Below, piece after piece: positions 52,392 to 61,555 of a stretch of DNA of 64,000 nucleotides; the first letter of the stretch is position 1, and each line of letters starts with the position of its first letter. Made by a program: the position numbers and the translations under genes. The DNA lies in the NCBI RefSeq assembly GCF_036010505.1, contig NZ_CP108569.1, positions 2,730,001 through 2,794,000 on the forward strand, in the 5' to 3' direction. A model generated the notes under the pieces. It ran no database searches and was not told the origin of the DNA. It saw nothing but the letters and a program-made list of their open reading frames with translations. Source of the stretch: Streptomyces sp. NBC_01197 (GTDB lineage Bacteria > Actinomycetota > Actinomycetes > Streptomycetales > Streptomycetaceae).

Positions 52392-53518
52392 GCCGTCACC
52401 TCCTGCTGGTTCGAGTGGGCGGCGGCCTGCGCGGCGAGTTCGGCGCCGACCTTCTGCTGCTGGCGCTTGAGTCCGTAGCGGCGCACGACCTCGTAGGCGA
52501 TGACGACGCACAGGACGATGACGCCCTGGATCACGCCGAGGATCTCCTTGTCGTACCCCATGAACTCAAGGTGGTTGGTGGTGCGTTCCAGGAAGCCCCA
52601 GAGGAGCGCGCCGAGCGCGATCCCGACCGGGTGGTTGCGGCCCAGGAGCGCGATGGCGATGCCGGTGAAGCCGATACCCAGCGGGAAGTCGTTGCTGTAC
52701 ATATGGCTGTCGTTGAGCAGCGTCGGCATACCGATCAGACCGGCCATCGCACCAGAGATGATCATGCTGGTGGCGACCATCTTCCTGACGCTGACACCGC
52801 TCGCGGAGGCCGCGGACTCGGACTGGCCGACGGCCCGCAGGTCGTAGCCGAAGCGGGTGCGGCCCAGTACGAACCAGTACGCCACACCGGCCAGCGCCGC
52901 GATGAAGATGAAGCCCCAGAGCATCCCGGCCGGGCCCGTGTTGATGGAGAAGAACCAGGAGGACTCCGGCAGCGGCTTGGTGGAGACGAGCGTGCCCGCG
53001 TCGTCGAGCTGGCCGAGCCGGCCCGGCTGCATCAGATAGGCGATCACCGCGGTCGCGATCGAGTTCAGCATGATCGTCGAGATGACCTCGCTGACGCCCC
53101 GTGTCACCTTCAGTACGCCCGCGATACCCGCCCACATCGCACCGACCAGCATGGCCGTGACGATCATCAGCGGGATCTGGACGATGCCGGGCAGCGTCAG
53201 CGCGCCGCCGACGACGGCGGCGAAGAAGGCGGCCATCCGGTACTGGCCGTCGACACCGATGTTGAAGAGGTTCATCCGGAAGCCGACGGCCACCGCGATA
53301 CCCGCGAGGTAGTACGTCGTCGCCTTGTTGAGGATGTAGATCTGGCTGTCGCTCGCCGAGCCGTACGTCAGCATGTCGCTGAACGCGGACAGCGGGTTCT
53401 TGCCGGTGGCCAGGATGACCAGCGCGGTGACGACGAGGGCCGCCACCACCGCAAGCAGGGGGGCCGCTATCGCGAGGATCAGCCGCTCCCGGTCGATACG
53501 CGAGGTGTACTTCTTCAT
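52388..53518 (-). CDS. Nucleoside ABC transporter permease (first)
   Basis: 376 residues, about 9 TMs, BPD_transp_2 family (AVGFRMNLFNIGVDGQYRMA near 80; FGYDLRAVGQSESAASASGV near 225, the cytoplasmic coupling loop). Overlaps the ATPase stop by 4 bp upstream and the second permease start downstream. A longer overlapping reading frame on the same strand is a shadow. Confidence 0.93.
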   Translation of the reverse strand: MKKYTSRIDRERLILAIAAPLLAVVAALVVTALVILATGKNPLSAFSDMLTYGSASDSQIYILNKATTYYLAGIAVAVGFRMNLFNIGVDGQYRMAAFFAAVVGGALTLPGIVQIPLMIVTAMLVGAMWAGIAGVLKVTRGVSEVISTIMLNSIATAVIAYLMQPGRLGQLDDAGTLVSTKPLPESSWFFSINTGPAGMLWGFIFIAALAGVAYWFVLGRTRFGYDLRAVGQSESAASASGVSVRKMVATSMIISGAMAGLIGMPTLLNDSHMYSNDFPLGIGFTGIAIALLGRNHPVGIALGALLWGFLERTTNHLEFMGYDKEILGVIQGVIVLCVVIAYEVVRRYGLKRQQQKVGAELAAQAAAHSNQQEVTA

Positions 53519-55170
53519 CGGTCCTCTCCCCCAGCTTCGCCGCCGGCGGTGTCCGGGGTCTCCGGGGTCTTGCGGGGCTCCGGGATTCCCAGTGCCTCCG
53601 GGGCGGCGGTCCCGTCCGCACCAGCGTTCCCGCCGTGCTCCAGGTGGCCGGTCGCGGCGCCCGTCATCGCCGAGCCGAGTTCCTCGGGGGTGATCGTGGC
53701 GGGGTCCGCGTCGGCGACGAGCCGGCCGCGGTACATCACCCGCAGGGTGTCGGACAGGCCGATCAGCTCGTCCAGGTCGGCGGAGATCAGCAGGACGGCC
53801 AGCCCTTCGCGGCGGGCCTCCTTGATCTGGTCCCAGATCTGCGCCTGCGCGCCGACGTCCACGCCCCGGGTGGGGTGCGCGGCGATCAGCAGCTTGGGAC
53901 GGTGGCTCATCTCGCGGCCGACGATCAGCTTCTGCTGGTTGCCGCCGGAGAGGGAGGCCGCGGTGACGTCGATACCGGGTGTGCGCACGTCGTAGTCCGC
54001 GATGATCCGCTCGGTGTCGGCGCGGGCCGCCTTCGCGTCGATCAGCCCGTGCCGGGAGTTGGGCCGCTCGGTGACGTGGCCGAGGATCCGGTTCTCCCAG
54101 AGCGGGGCCTCCAGGAGCAGGCCGTGCCGGTGGCGGTCCTCGGGGATGTAACCGACGCCGCTCTCACGGCGCTTGCGGGTGGACGCGTGCGAGATGTCGG
54201 TGGTGTCGAGCGTGATGACACCGCCGTCGGGGTCGCGCATCCCCATGATCGCTTCGACGAGTTCGGCCTGGCCGTTGCCCTCCACGCCCGCGATACCCAG
54301 GACTTCGCCCTGATGGATGGTGAAGGAGATGCCGGAGAGCACCTCCCGTACGACACCGTCGGTGTCGACCGCGGTGAGCTTCAGGCCGTCGAGGGTGAGC
54401 ATCGGTGCGTCGGTCACCGTCGACTCGCGGGTCTCGGGCGAAGGCAGTTCACTGCCGACCATCAGCTCGGCCAGCTGCTTCGAGGTGGTGGTCGCCGGGT
54501 CGGCGGTGCCCACGGTCGTACCGCGCCGGATGACGGTGATCTCGTCGGCGACGGAGAGCACCTCACCGAGCTTGTGGGAGATGAAGATGACCGTCAGGCC
54601 CTCGGACTTGAGCTCGCGCAGGTTGTCGAAGAGCGCGTCGACCTCCTGCGGGACCAGGACCGCGGTCGGCTCGTCGAGGATGAGCGTGCGGGCGCCGCGG
54701 TAGAGGACCTTGAGGATCTCCACGCGCTGGCGGTCGGCGACGCCGAGGTTCTCGACGAGGACGTCCGGGCGCACACCCAGGCCGTACGCGTCCGAGATCT
54801 CCCGGATCTTGGTGCGGGCCTTGGTGCCGATCCCGTACAGCTTCTCGCCGCCCAGGACCACGTTCTCCAGGACCGTCAGGTTGTCGGCGAGCATGAAGTG
54901 CTGGTGCACCATGCCGATGCCCCGGGCGATGGCGTCGGCGGGGCTGGCGAACACGGCCTGGTCGCCGTCGATGGCGATCGTGCCCTCGTCCGGCTTCTGC
55001 ATGCCGTAGAGGATCTTCATCAGGGTCGACTTGCCGGCCCCGTTCTCACCGCACAGCGCGTGCACGGTGCCCTTGCGGACGGTGATGTCGATGTCGCGGT
55101 TGGCGACGACACCGGGGAATCGTTTGGTGATGCCGCGCAGTTCGACGGCGGGAGGGCTGGACGCGTTGAT
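53515..55170 (-). CDS. Nucleoside ABC transporter ATPase, double ABC domain, unusual start
   Basis: 551 residues if started at codon 55170. Domain 1: Walker A GENGAGKST, then LILDEPTAVLVPQEVD. Domain 2: degenerate P-loop GVEGNGQAEL and signature LSGGNQQK, with the second site AAHPTRGVDVGA in the Walker B region, the layout of YufO/NupA-type and sugar ABC ATPases. The first in-frame standard start (GTG, 55065) would delete the first strands of domain 1 (AVELRGITKRFPGVVANRDI). The frame is open upstream, and GAGGAG (55184-55179) lies 8 nt before an ATC codon at 55170, with no ATG, GTG or TTG in frame there. So either ATC is the start or there is a sequence error (ATG to ATC). Confidence 0.88.
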   Translation of the reverse strand: MNASSPPAVELRGITKRFPGVVANRDIDITVRKGTVHALCGENGAGKSTLMKILYGMQKPDEGTIAIDGDQAVFASPADAIARGIGMVHQHFMLADNLTVLENVVLGGEKLYGIGTKARTKIREISDAYGLGVRPDVLVENLGVADRQRVEILKVLYRGARTLILDEPTAVLVPQEVDALFDNLRELKSEGLTVIFISHKLGEVLSVADEITVIRRGTTVGTADPATTTSKQLAELMVGSELPSPETRESTVTDAPMLTLDGLKLTAVDTDGVVREVLSGISFTIHQGEVLGIAGVEGNGQAELVEAIMGMRDPDGGVITLDTTDISHASTRKRRESGVGYIPEDRHRHGLLLEAPLWENRILGHVTERPNSRHGLIDAKAARADTERIIADYDVRTPGIDVTAASLSGGNQQKLIVGREMSHRPKLLIAAHPTRGVDVGAQAQIWDQIKEARREGLAVLLISADLDELIGLSDTLRVMYRGRLVADADPATITPEELGSAMTGAATGHLEHGGNAGADGTAAPEALGIPEPRKTPETPDTAGGEAGGEDR

Positions 55171-55248
55171 GGCGCACTCTCCTCGGAGAAGGAGCGGTGG
55201 AGGGTCCCGGCGGAGACGGGGAGGGATGCGGTGACGCTAGCGCGTCAA

Positions 55249-55267
55249 CTACGCGCTACACGCGTAG
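55249..55267. promoter_or_regulatory. Tandem/overlapping nucleoside-regulon palindrome before the ABC ATPase
   Basis: CTACACGCGTAG (55256-55267) differs from the 12-mer by one base and is overlapped by a partial copy CTACGCGCTA (55249-55258). The whole stretch from GTCAA (55244) to TTGAC (55269-55273) is a longer near-palindrome. It is about 80 bp upstream of the ATPase start, so the transporter operon probably has a promoter here besides that of bmpA. Confidence 0.65.
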
Positions 55268-55349
55268 AGTTGACACATCGTTATGGGCCCGGCGGGAGGG
55301 ACGCAACCCTCACACCGGGCCCCGGGTCCTTCGTTTGGATCAGGCCGGA

Positions 55350-56405
55350 TCAGGGGGTCGTCTTGACCTTGACCTTGCCGTCCACGATCTTCTTCTTCGC
55401 GGCGTCGAGCTGCGGCTTGATGTCGGTGATGAAACCACCACTGGTGGCCAGCGAGACACCGCCCTCGGCGAGCGAGTAGGTGTGCGTACCGGTCATCGGC
55501 TTGCCGGCGCGGACCGACTTGACCAGGTCGTAGACGCCGATGTCGACGTTCTTGACGACCGAGGTGAGGATCGAGGACTTGTACTTCGCAAGCGAGGCGA
55601 TGTTGTACTGGTCCGAGTCGACGCCGATCGCCCAGGCGCCCTTCTTGCCGTTGACGGCCTCGATGGCGCCGTTGCCGGACGAGCCCGCCGCCGAGTAGAC
55701 GACGTCAGCGCCCTTGTCGAGCATCCCCTGCGCGGCTTCCTTGCCCTTGTCGGGGCTGGCGAAGCCGGAGGTGTCCGAACCGTGGCTGAGGTACTGCCGG
55801 TCGATCTTGATCTTGCTGTTGGTGTCCTGGACGCCCTGGACGAAGCCCGCCTCGAACTTCTTGATCAGCGGGACGTCCACACCGCCGATGAAGCCGACGT
55901 GGTGCGTCTTGGACTTCAGCGCCGCGGCGACACCGGCGAGGTAGGAGCCCTCCTGCTCGGTGAAGACGATGTTGTCGACGTTCTTGGCGTCGACAACCGA
56001 GTCCACGATGCCGAAGGTGACCTTCGGGTACTTCGCGGAGACCTGCTTCATCGAGTTCGCGTACGCGTAACCGATGCCGACGATCGGGTTGTAGCCGGCG
56101 TCCGCGAGGTCGGTGAGCCGCTGGATGCGGTCGGCCTCGGTGTCCGTGGTCTTCGCGGTCAGTTCCTTGACGCTGCCGCCGAACTGCTGCTTCGCCTTGT
56201 CGATGCCGCGGGCGGCGGAGTCGTTGAAGGAGTGGTCACCACGGCCGCCGACGTCGTAGGCGACGCCGACCTTGACACCCTTGGAGGAGCCGGACGACGA
56301 AGAGCTGGAGTCTTCCTTGGTCGACGTGCTGCCGCAGGCGGACACGGAGAGAGCGAGAGCGGCGGTGGCTATGCCAGACGCAGCGATCTTGGTTACCCGG
56401 CGCAA
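55350..56405 (-). CDS. BMP-family nucleoside-binding lipoprotein
   Basis: 351 residues, TTG start. Lipobox LSVSAC (Cys24) and a Ser-rich linker, then the BMP/PnrA fold: KVGVAYDVGGRGDHSFNDSA, AGYNPIVGIGYAYANSMKQV, FGIVDSVVDAKNVDNIVF, GVDSDQYNIA. Such lipoproteins bind purine or pyrimidine nucleosides for the adjacent ABC importer. First gene of the importer set. Confidence 0.94.
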   Translation of the reverse strand: MRRVTKIAASGIATAALALSVSACGSTSTKEDSSSSSSGSSKGVKVGVAYDVGGRGDHSFNDSAARGIDKAKQQFGGSVKELTAKTTDTEADRIQRLTDLADAGYNPIVGIGYAYANSMKQVSAKYPKVTFGIVDSVVDAKNVDNIVFTEQEGSYLAGVAAALKSKTHHVGFIGGVDVPLIKKFEAGFVQGVQDTNSKIKIDRQYLSHGSDTSGFASPDKGKEAAQGMLDKGADVVYSAAGSSGNGAIEAVNGKKGAWAIGVDSDQYNIASLAKYKSSILTSVVKNVDIGVYDLVKSVRAGKPMTGTHTYSLAEGGVSLATSGGFITDIKPQLDAAKKKIVDGKVKVKTTP

Positions 56406-56467
56406 GAGGAGGTCCCTTCAAACCAAACCTGGAGCGCCTCTTCCGGCGCTGGTTTTCGCGAGGATCG

Positions 56468-56479
56468 TAACGCGCGTAG
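56468..56479. promoter_or_regulatory. Weak nucleoside-regulon site before bmpA-like gene
   Basis: TAACGCGCGTAG: the right half-site and core are intact, the first two bases of the left half are not. 62 bp upstream of the lipoprotein start. Alone it would be unconvincing; the context supports it. Confidence 0.5.
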
Positions 56480-56557
56480 ATGTCAGGTAAAGGCCTGTTC
56501 GGAACCTGTTATCGGATCGACGCGAACGAGGTCGGGCCTGTCCGGTCACCTGTCCGC

Positions 56558-57919
56558 CTACAGCCGGTGTCCATCCAGCAACGCGGCCGCCGTGAACAGC
56601 TCCACGCCGACCTCGACCGACGCCTCGTCGGGGTCGAAGTCCCCCCGGTGCAGGTCGCCTCGGGCGCTGTCGCCGGGAGTCCGCACACCGAGCCTGGCCA
56701 TCGCGCCCGGCACCTGCTCCAGGTACCAGGAGAAGTCCTCGCCGCCCAGGCTCTGCTCGGCTTCCTCGATCGCGTGCGGTCCGCGGCGCGCGGTCATGGC
56801 GTCGCGCAGCAGCTCGTTCATGGCGCCGTCATTGACGACGGGCGGCACCCCGCGTACGTAGTTGATCTCCGACTTGGCCCGGTGCAGGTCGGCCACCTCG
56901 GCGATGGCCGCGTGCACCAGATCGGGGGCGGCCCGCCAGGCTGCCAGGTCCAGGCAGCGCACGGTGCCGGAGAGTTCGGCGTGCTGCGGGATGACGTTGC
57001 AGGCGTGGCCGGCCTCGATCCGCCCCCAGGTCACGGCGAGCCCGGCCCGGGCGTCGACCCGGCGGGCCAGCAATGCGGGTACCTCGGACACGACCTTGGC
57101 GGCGGCGGTCACCAGATCGGTGGTGAGGTGGGGGCGCGCGGTGTGCCCGCCGGGCCCGTCCAGACTGACTTCGAGCCGGTCGCAGGCGGAGGTGATGGCC
57201 CCGGTCCGCAGCGCGACCCGCCCGGCGTCGACCTTGGGGTCGCAGTGCACGGCGAGAATCCGGCCGACCCCTTCGAGCACCCCGGCCTCGATGGCGTCGG
57301 GAGCGCCGCCCGGGAGCACTTCCTCTGCGGGCTGGAAGATCAGCCGTACGGGGTGGGGCAGCTGACCGGCACGGTGCAGCCGGGCGAGCACCAGACCGGC
57401 GCCGAGCACGACGGTGGTATGCACGTCGTGCCCGCAGGCGTGGGCCATCCCGGGCACGGTGGAGCGGTAGTCGCAGTCGGTCTTGGTGTCGGGGATGGGC
57501 AGCGCGTCGATGTCGGCGCGGAGGGCGAGCATGCGGCGGGGGGCCGCCTCACCAATACCACCGGCCTCATCAACACCGTCGACGCCGATGTCGCAGATGA
57601 GGCCGGTCCCGATGCTGAGCACGCGGGGCGCGAGCCCGGCCAGCTCCAGGCGCGCCTTGAGGGCGGCAGTGGTACGGAACTCCTGATTCCCCAGCTCCGG
57701 GTGCCGGTGCAGATCACGCCGGAAGGCGATCAGTTCGGCACGGAGGTCGGCGGGCAGCACACCGGGCAGAGCCGCACCGGCCGCACCGGCAAGGACGGGG
57801 GCCCCGGCACCACCGCTTCCGCTGGCATCACTGGCGCCGTCGGCGTCACCGGGCTGGTCGGCATCGGACTCACGGGACATCAACTGGTTCACCCGTTCAA
57901 GGTTAGGCCCCTTCACCAC
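56558..57919 (-). CDS. M20-family amidohydrolase
   Basis: 453 residues. Metal motifs: LRADIDALPIPDT and HACGHDVHTT; FQPAEEVLPGGA; GPGGHTARP in the lid domain; C-terminal GGEDFSWYL. The GTG start (57919) has no clear Shine-Dalgarno and an ATG at 57880 is an alternative. Related to the enzyme at 28553 but from another subgroup (metal-site spacing and lid differ). Amino-acid or peptide amide substrate likely; unknown. Confidence 0.87.
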   Translation of the reverse strand: MVKGPNLERVNQLMSRESDADQPGDADGASDASGSGGAGAPVLAGAAGAALPGVLPADLRAELIAFRRDLHRHPELGNQEFRTTAALKARLELAGLAPRVLSIGTGLICDIGVDGVDEAGGIGEAAPRRMLALRADIDALPIPDTKTDCDYRSTVPGMAHACGHDVHTTVVLGAGLVLARLHRAGQLPHPVRLIFQPAEEVLPGGAPDAIEAGVLEGVGRILAVHCDPKVDAGRVALRTGAITSACDRLEVSLDGPGGHTARPHLTTDLVTAAAKVVSEVPALLARRVDARAGLAVTWGRIEAGHACNVIPQHAELSGTVRCLDLAAWRAAPDLVHAAIAEVADLHRAKSEINYVRGVPPVVNDGAMNELLRDAMTARRGPHAIEEAEQSLGGEDFSWYLEQVPGAMARLGVRTPGDSARGDLHRGDFDPDEASVEVGVELFTAAALLDGHRL

Positions 57920-58158
57920 TCAACTAGCCATCGATCAACAAAAGTTCAGCCGCTTAGGCGAAAGAAATCCGGCGCGGCGGGCTTGGAACGGGTGGTTGGT
58001 GGGTATTGCAGTGCACCGTTGCGGCTGCCGGACTCCGGCGGCGACGCCGCACGCACCTGGACCCGGGCGGTCGCGGGGCGGTCCATAGGCTGGCGACGAG
58101 GCGGGTCCCTTCACATGGGATCCGCGACCGCGAGCCGGGACACGGCCGGGTGGCAGAC

Positions 58159-58719
58159 ATGAGGTGGCTGAACGTGACGAATCCGGTGCCGGACCTGGAG
58201 CCGAAGGGCAAGCGGCGCACCCCTCTGCTGCTCGGCGTGGCAGGGGTCGCGTACGCGCTCGACCTGGGCAGCAAGCTGGCCGTGGTCGCGAAGCTGGAGA
58301 ACCACCCGCCCGTCAAGGTGATCGGCGGCTGGCTGGAGCTGAACGCGATGCGCAATCCCGGCGCGGCCTTCGGCATCGGCGGGGCGACCACCATTCTGTT
58401 CACGGTGATCGCGGTGGCCATCGCCCTGGTGATCGTCCGCATGGCGCGCAAGCTGTACAGCGGCCCGTGGGCGATCGCGCTCGGACTGCTGCTCGGCGGT
58501 GCGCTCGGCAACCTGACCGACCGCCTCTTCCGCTCCCCGGGCGGCCTGCGCGGAGCGGTCGTCGACTTCATCGCGGTCCGCGACTTCAGCGTGATGAACC
58601 TGGCCGACTGGGCGATCTCCTGCGGCGGCGCCCTGATGGTGATTCTGGCCTTCCGGGGCAGGGGGCTGGACGGCACGGTCACCGGCAGCGAGCGGCAGCC
58701 GGAAACCGACGCCGGCTGA
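58159..58719 (+). CDS. Signal peptidase II-like protein (LspA family)
   Basis: 186 residues. Family motifs: [12 protein letters not shown] near 32, [12 protein letters not shown] near 62, GNLTDRLFR (Asp121) and MNLADWAIS (Asp150), the catalytic Asp pair. About four TMs. LspA removes the signal peptides of prolipoproteins. Many lipoproteins are encoded here, but a housekeeping lspA normally lies elsewhere, so this may be a second copy. Start chosen at the ATG 58159; GTG 58150 is possible. Confidence 0.85.
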   Translation: MRWLNVTNPVPDLEPKGKRRTPLLLGVAGVAYALDLGSKLAVVAKLENHPPVKVIGGWLELNAMRNPGAAFGIGGATTILFTVIAVAIALVIVRMARKLYSGPWAIALGLLLGGALGNLTDRLFRSPGGLRGAVVDFIAVRDFSVMNLADWAISCGGALMVILAFRGRGLDGTVTGSERQPETDAG

Positions 58720-58876
58720 CACAGCCTCGCGGCCCACTCCGGAGAGCACGTAGCTCCGCCGGCGTGCGGTCGGGCGCATGCATCAGGTGACGATCGCGGA
58801 GATCCGATCTCCCGGGCCCGCCGGTCCTCTCCCTCTCCCATCGGGGGGCGCCATAAATCCGCCTCGACCTATACTG

Positions 58877-58902
58877 ATTCGTATATCTGGAGTTATACGA
58901 AT
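58877..58902. promoter_or_regulatory. Perfect AT-rich inverted repeat before the DUF234 ATPase gene
   Basis: ATTCGTATA (58877-58885) and TATACGAAT (58894-58902) with an 8-nt spacer, perfect over 9 bp per arm. Ends 12 bp before the TTG start and partly overlaps the Shine-Dalgarno region. TATACT lies just upstream at 58870-58875 and could be the -10 element. Confidence 0.8.
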
Positions 58903-58914
58903 GAGGAGCCCCAG

Positions 58915-60426
58915 TTGCTGGAGAAGCCCGCCAGGGTGCTCGCCCGTGATCGCGAATGGCGAGTCCTGAACCAATTCCTGGCAGCCGACGACCCGCAACT
59001 GCGACTGGGACTGCTCTCCGGCCGCAGGCGTTACGGCAAGTCCTTCCTCCTTCGCGCACTGACAGAACAGGCCGGCGGGCTGTATCTGAGCGCCGTACGG
59101 GAAGAGGGCCGCATCGCCGCACTCGAACGCGCCACTGCCGCTGTCGCCGCATACGCCGGTCTACCGGAAGCCGAAGTCCGGATCGGTGACTGGGAACGGA
59201 TACTGACGACGGCGCTCGACCAGGTCGCGCGGCGGGCGGAGCTGCCTCTGCTCGTGATTGACGAGTTGCCCTACCTGCTGGAGCACTCGCCGGAGATGCC
59301 CGGCATCCTGCAGAAGCTGTATGACGACTCCCAGGCCGGCAGCCCGGGCGACCCCGTCCGGGGGCGGATCATCCTCTGCGGTTCAGCGATGAGCGTCATG
59401 CACGAGTTGCTTTCGGGCACCCAGCCGCTCCGAGGCCGGGCCGCCCTGGACATGCGGCTCACGGCCTTCGACTACCGGACCGCGAGAGAGCTCTGGTCGG
59501 TCGACGACCCGAATGTGGCACTCCGGCTGCATGCCGTCCTCGGCGGCGCACCTGGCTACCGGCAATTGGTCGCCACCGGCACACCCGACTCCGTGGCCAC
59601 GTTCGACACATGGGTCATGGAGAATCTTCTGAGCCCGGACATCGGCGTCTTCACCCGCACCGAGACCGAGTATCTGCTGCGTGAGGACCCCCGCATCACC
59701 CGCCGTACGCTCTACTACGACGTGCTGACGGCGATTGCACGCGGGGCATCGTCTCCAGCGAAGATCGGCGGCCTGGTCGGCAGGGAACGCACTGCTCTGG
59801 CCCACCCCCTGAACGTGCTGGAGAGCTCCGGGTACGTCGTGAGGGAGGCTGACGTCCTCCGAGGCCGCAACACCAGCATCAAGCTCGCGGATCCGGTGAT
59901 CCGCTTCAATCAGCTGATCGCGGTTCCGCGGGCCGACCTCGTCGATCGCGGGCGTGCCGATCAGGCGTGGCGGGCGTCCGCTGCCACATTCCAGTCGAAG
60001 ATTCTCGGGCCGCATTTCGAAGACCTGGCCCGCCAGTGGACCGGGCACTACGCCCACGAGCTGCTGCCCGGACTGGAGTTGGGAGCGATCGGTACCACCG
60101 TGGTTTCCGGCCCCAGGGCGAAGACCGCGCACGAGGTCGACGTCGTCGCGCTCGATCTGGACAGTCGGCCGCAACAGCCCGGCGCCCGTATCCGTCTCCT
60201 CGGTGAAGCCAAGGCGACGATCGACCGCCGGAGCCTGCACGATCTCACCCGGCTGGAACACATCCGGACTCTGCTGGCCTCACAGGGCTACAACACAGAG
60301 GGCGCGGTACTGACGCTGTTCTCCCTGAACGGCTTCTTCCCCGACCTGGTCCGGACCGCCGACCAGCGAAAGGATGTAGCCCTGGTGGGCCTCGACGCCC
60401 TGTACGGCGGCACGCGCCACGTTTGA
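58915..60426 (+). CDS. AAA/MNS-clade ATPase with wHTH and DUF234 (nuclease-like) domain
   Basis: 503 residues, TTG start with GAGGAG 6 nt upstream. Walker A GRRRYGKS at 36-43, Walker B LLVIDELPYLLE near 115, sensor ILCGSAMSVMHEL near 155. Then a winged-helix segment (ARGASSPAKIGGLVGRERTA) and a DUF234-type C-terminus with FEDLARQW, HEVDVVALDLD and LLGEAKATIDRR, an order that fits a PD-(D/E)xK nuclease core. This architecture is typical of archaeal-type ATPases, thinly scattered in bacteria and likely acquired. No partner gene is next to it. Confidence 0.85.
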   Translation: MLEKPARVLARDREWRVLNQFLAADDPQLRLGLLSGRRRYGKSFLLRALTEQAGGLYLSAVREEGRIAALERATAAVAAYAGLPEAEVRIGDWERILTTALDQVARRAELPLLVIDELPYLLEHSPEMPGILQKLYDDSQAGSPGDPVRGRIILCGSAMSVMHELLSGTQPLRGRAALDMRLTAFDYRTARELWSVDDPNVALRLHAVLGGAPGYRQLVATGTPDSVATFDTWVMENLLSPDIGVFTRTETEYLLREDPRITRRTLYYDVLTAIARGASSPAKIGGLVGRERTALAHPLNVLESSGYVVREADVLRGRNTSIKLADPVIRFNQLIAVPRADLVDRGRADQAWRASAATFQSKILGPHFEDLARQWTGHYAHELLPGLELGAIGTTVVSGPRAKTAHEVDVVALDLDSRPQQPGARIRLLGEAKATIDRRSLHDLTRLEHIRTLLASQGYNTEGAVLTLFSLNGFFPDLVRTADQRKDVALVGLDALYGGTRHV

Positions 60427-60468
60427 GAGCAGTGAGAGCAGTGAGGCCCGCCGGACCGGCTCAGGCAC

Positions 60469-61503
60469 TCAGACCCCCGGCACCAGCCGCTGCACGTCGC
60501 GGGCTGTTCCCGTCACCCCCGCCAGAAATCCCTGCGCTCGGGGTGACGCCGTGTCCGTGAGCCAGGCCGGGTCGATGTCGCAGACCGCCACGCGGACCTC
60601 AGTGCCCGTCAGGGCGAGCGGGAGGGTGTGGACCACCGTGGACGGGAAGCTCACGATCGTGCGGCCGATCGGGCCGCGGCGGGCGATCAGTTCCAGTGGG
60701 AGGTCGGGGCGGACGATCTCCAGGCCCGTCTCCGCGTGCAGGCGGTGCAGCTTCTCGGTGGATTCGCGGCGGTGCGCGAAGTACCGCGTCACCCGGTGCG
60801 TACGGGCCAAGTCGGTCACCGCCGCGATGTAGCGGCCCTGGTCCACCACCCCCGTCTCCACGAGCGAGGTGCCCACCAGGTCGGATGTGCGGGTGATCCT
60901 CGGCGGGCCGAAGCGGGAGCGGGTCCAGGCGAAGTCATTGGTGGTGACCGTCAGTCCGGGGGGCGCGTCCGCGACCGGCATCGAGCTGAAGACCTCGACC
61001 GCGCGCCGTCCCGACGGGGTGAGGCGGCGGCGGGCCGCCGACGCCATGGGGGCGAAGAGCAGGTCGCGGGGGCCGCGTCTGCCGCGTCTGTGCCAGCGGA
61101 CCAGTGGCTCCTTCGCGGCGAGTTGGGCGATGAACTCCATGGTGGCCGTGCCGTCGTCCACCACCGTCAGGTCCCGGGCGCCGGACAGGGCGAGGAGGAG
61201 TTGCACGTACCGCGAGAACGGGTCCCCGATGACGATCCGGTCGGCCCCGCGCAGCAGGGGTGTCAGCCCGCCGATCGTCTGGAACGGCGCCGCCACTCCG
61301 CCACGCGCCTCCTCCCAGCGCACCGTGAGCCCCTCACCCCGGGCCAGTTCGGCCATCCGGCGCAGCTGGCCGCGGGACATGGGGTCGAGCGGTGAGAGGA
61401 CGACCACGGTCAGGTCCATGGTCGTCGTGTGGGCCCACTCCAGCAGGTTGAGCAGCTGGACGGGGCTCTCCACGAAGGCGAGCGTGGTGGGGGCGCTCTT
61501 CAC
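60469..61503 (-). CDS. Polysialyltransferase-family (glycopolymer) protein
   Basis: 344 residues. Begins TTLAFVESPVQLLNLLEW (the ESPVQ start is typical of alpha-2,8-polysialyltransferase-like proteins), with TVVDDGTATMEFI and RYFAHRRESTEKLHRL in the middle and IVSFPSTVVHTLPLAL near the end. Last gene of an operon with NeuB- and NeuA-like genes, so it likely transfers an activated nonulosonic acid such as Kdn to a cell-wall polymer. Confidence 0.85.
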   Translation of the reverse strand: MKSAPTTLAFVESPVQLLNLLEWAHTTTMDLTVVVLSPLDPMSRGQLRRMAELARGEGLTVRWEEARGGVAAPFQTIGGLTPLLRGADRIVIGDPFSRYVQLLLALSGARDLTVVDDGTATMEFIAQLAAKEPLVRWHRRGRRGPRDLLFAPMASAARRRLTPSGRRAVEVFSSMPVADAPPGLTVTTNDFAWTRSRFGPPRITRTSDLVGTSLVETGVVDQGRYIAAVTDLARTHRVTRYFAHRRESTEKLHRLHAETGLEIVRPDLPLELIARRGPIGRTIVSFPSTVVHTLPLALTGTEVRVAVCDIDPAWLTDTASPRAQGFLAGVTGTARDVQRLVPGV

Positions 61504-61555
61504 AGTGGCGGTTCTCCTCCTGGGGCAGTCTTCTCGGGCTCTCCTGCCGCCCGGG

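Noticed and set aside
58915..60426. Named anti-phage system
   Set aside because: A single gene with unrelated neighbours; domain content alone does not justify it.
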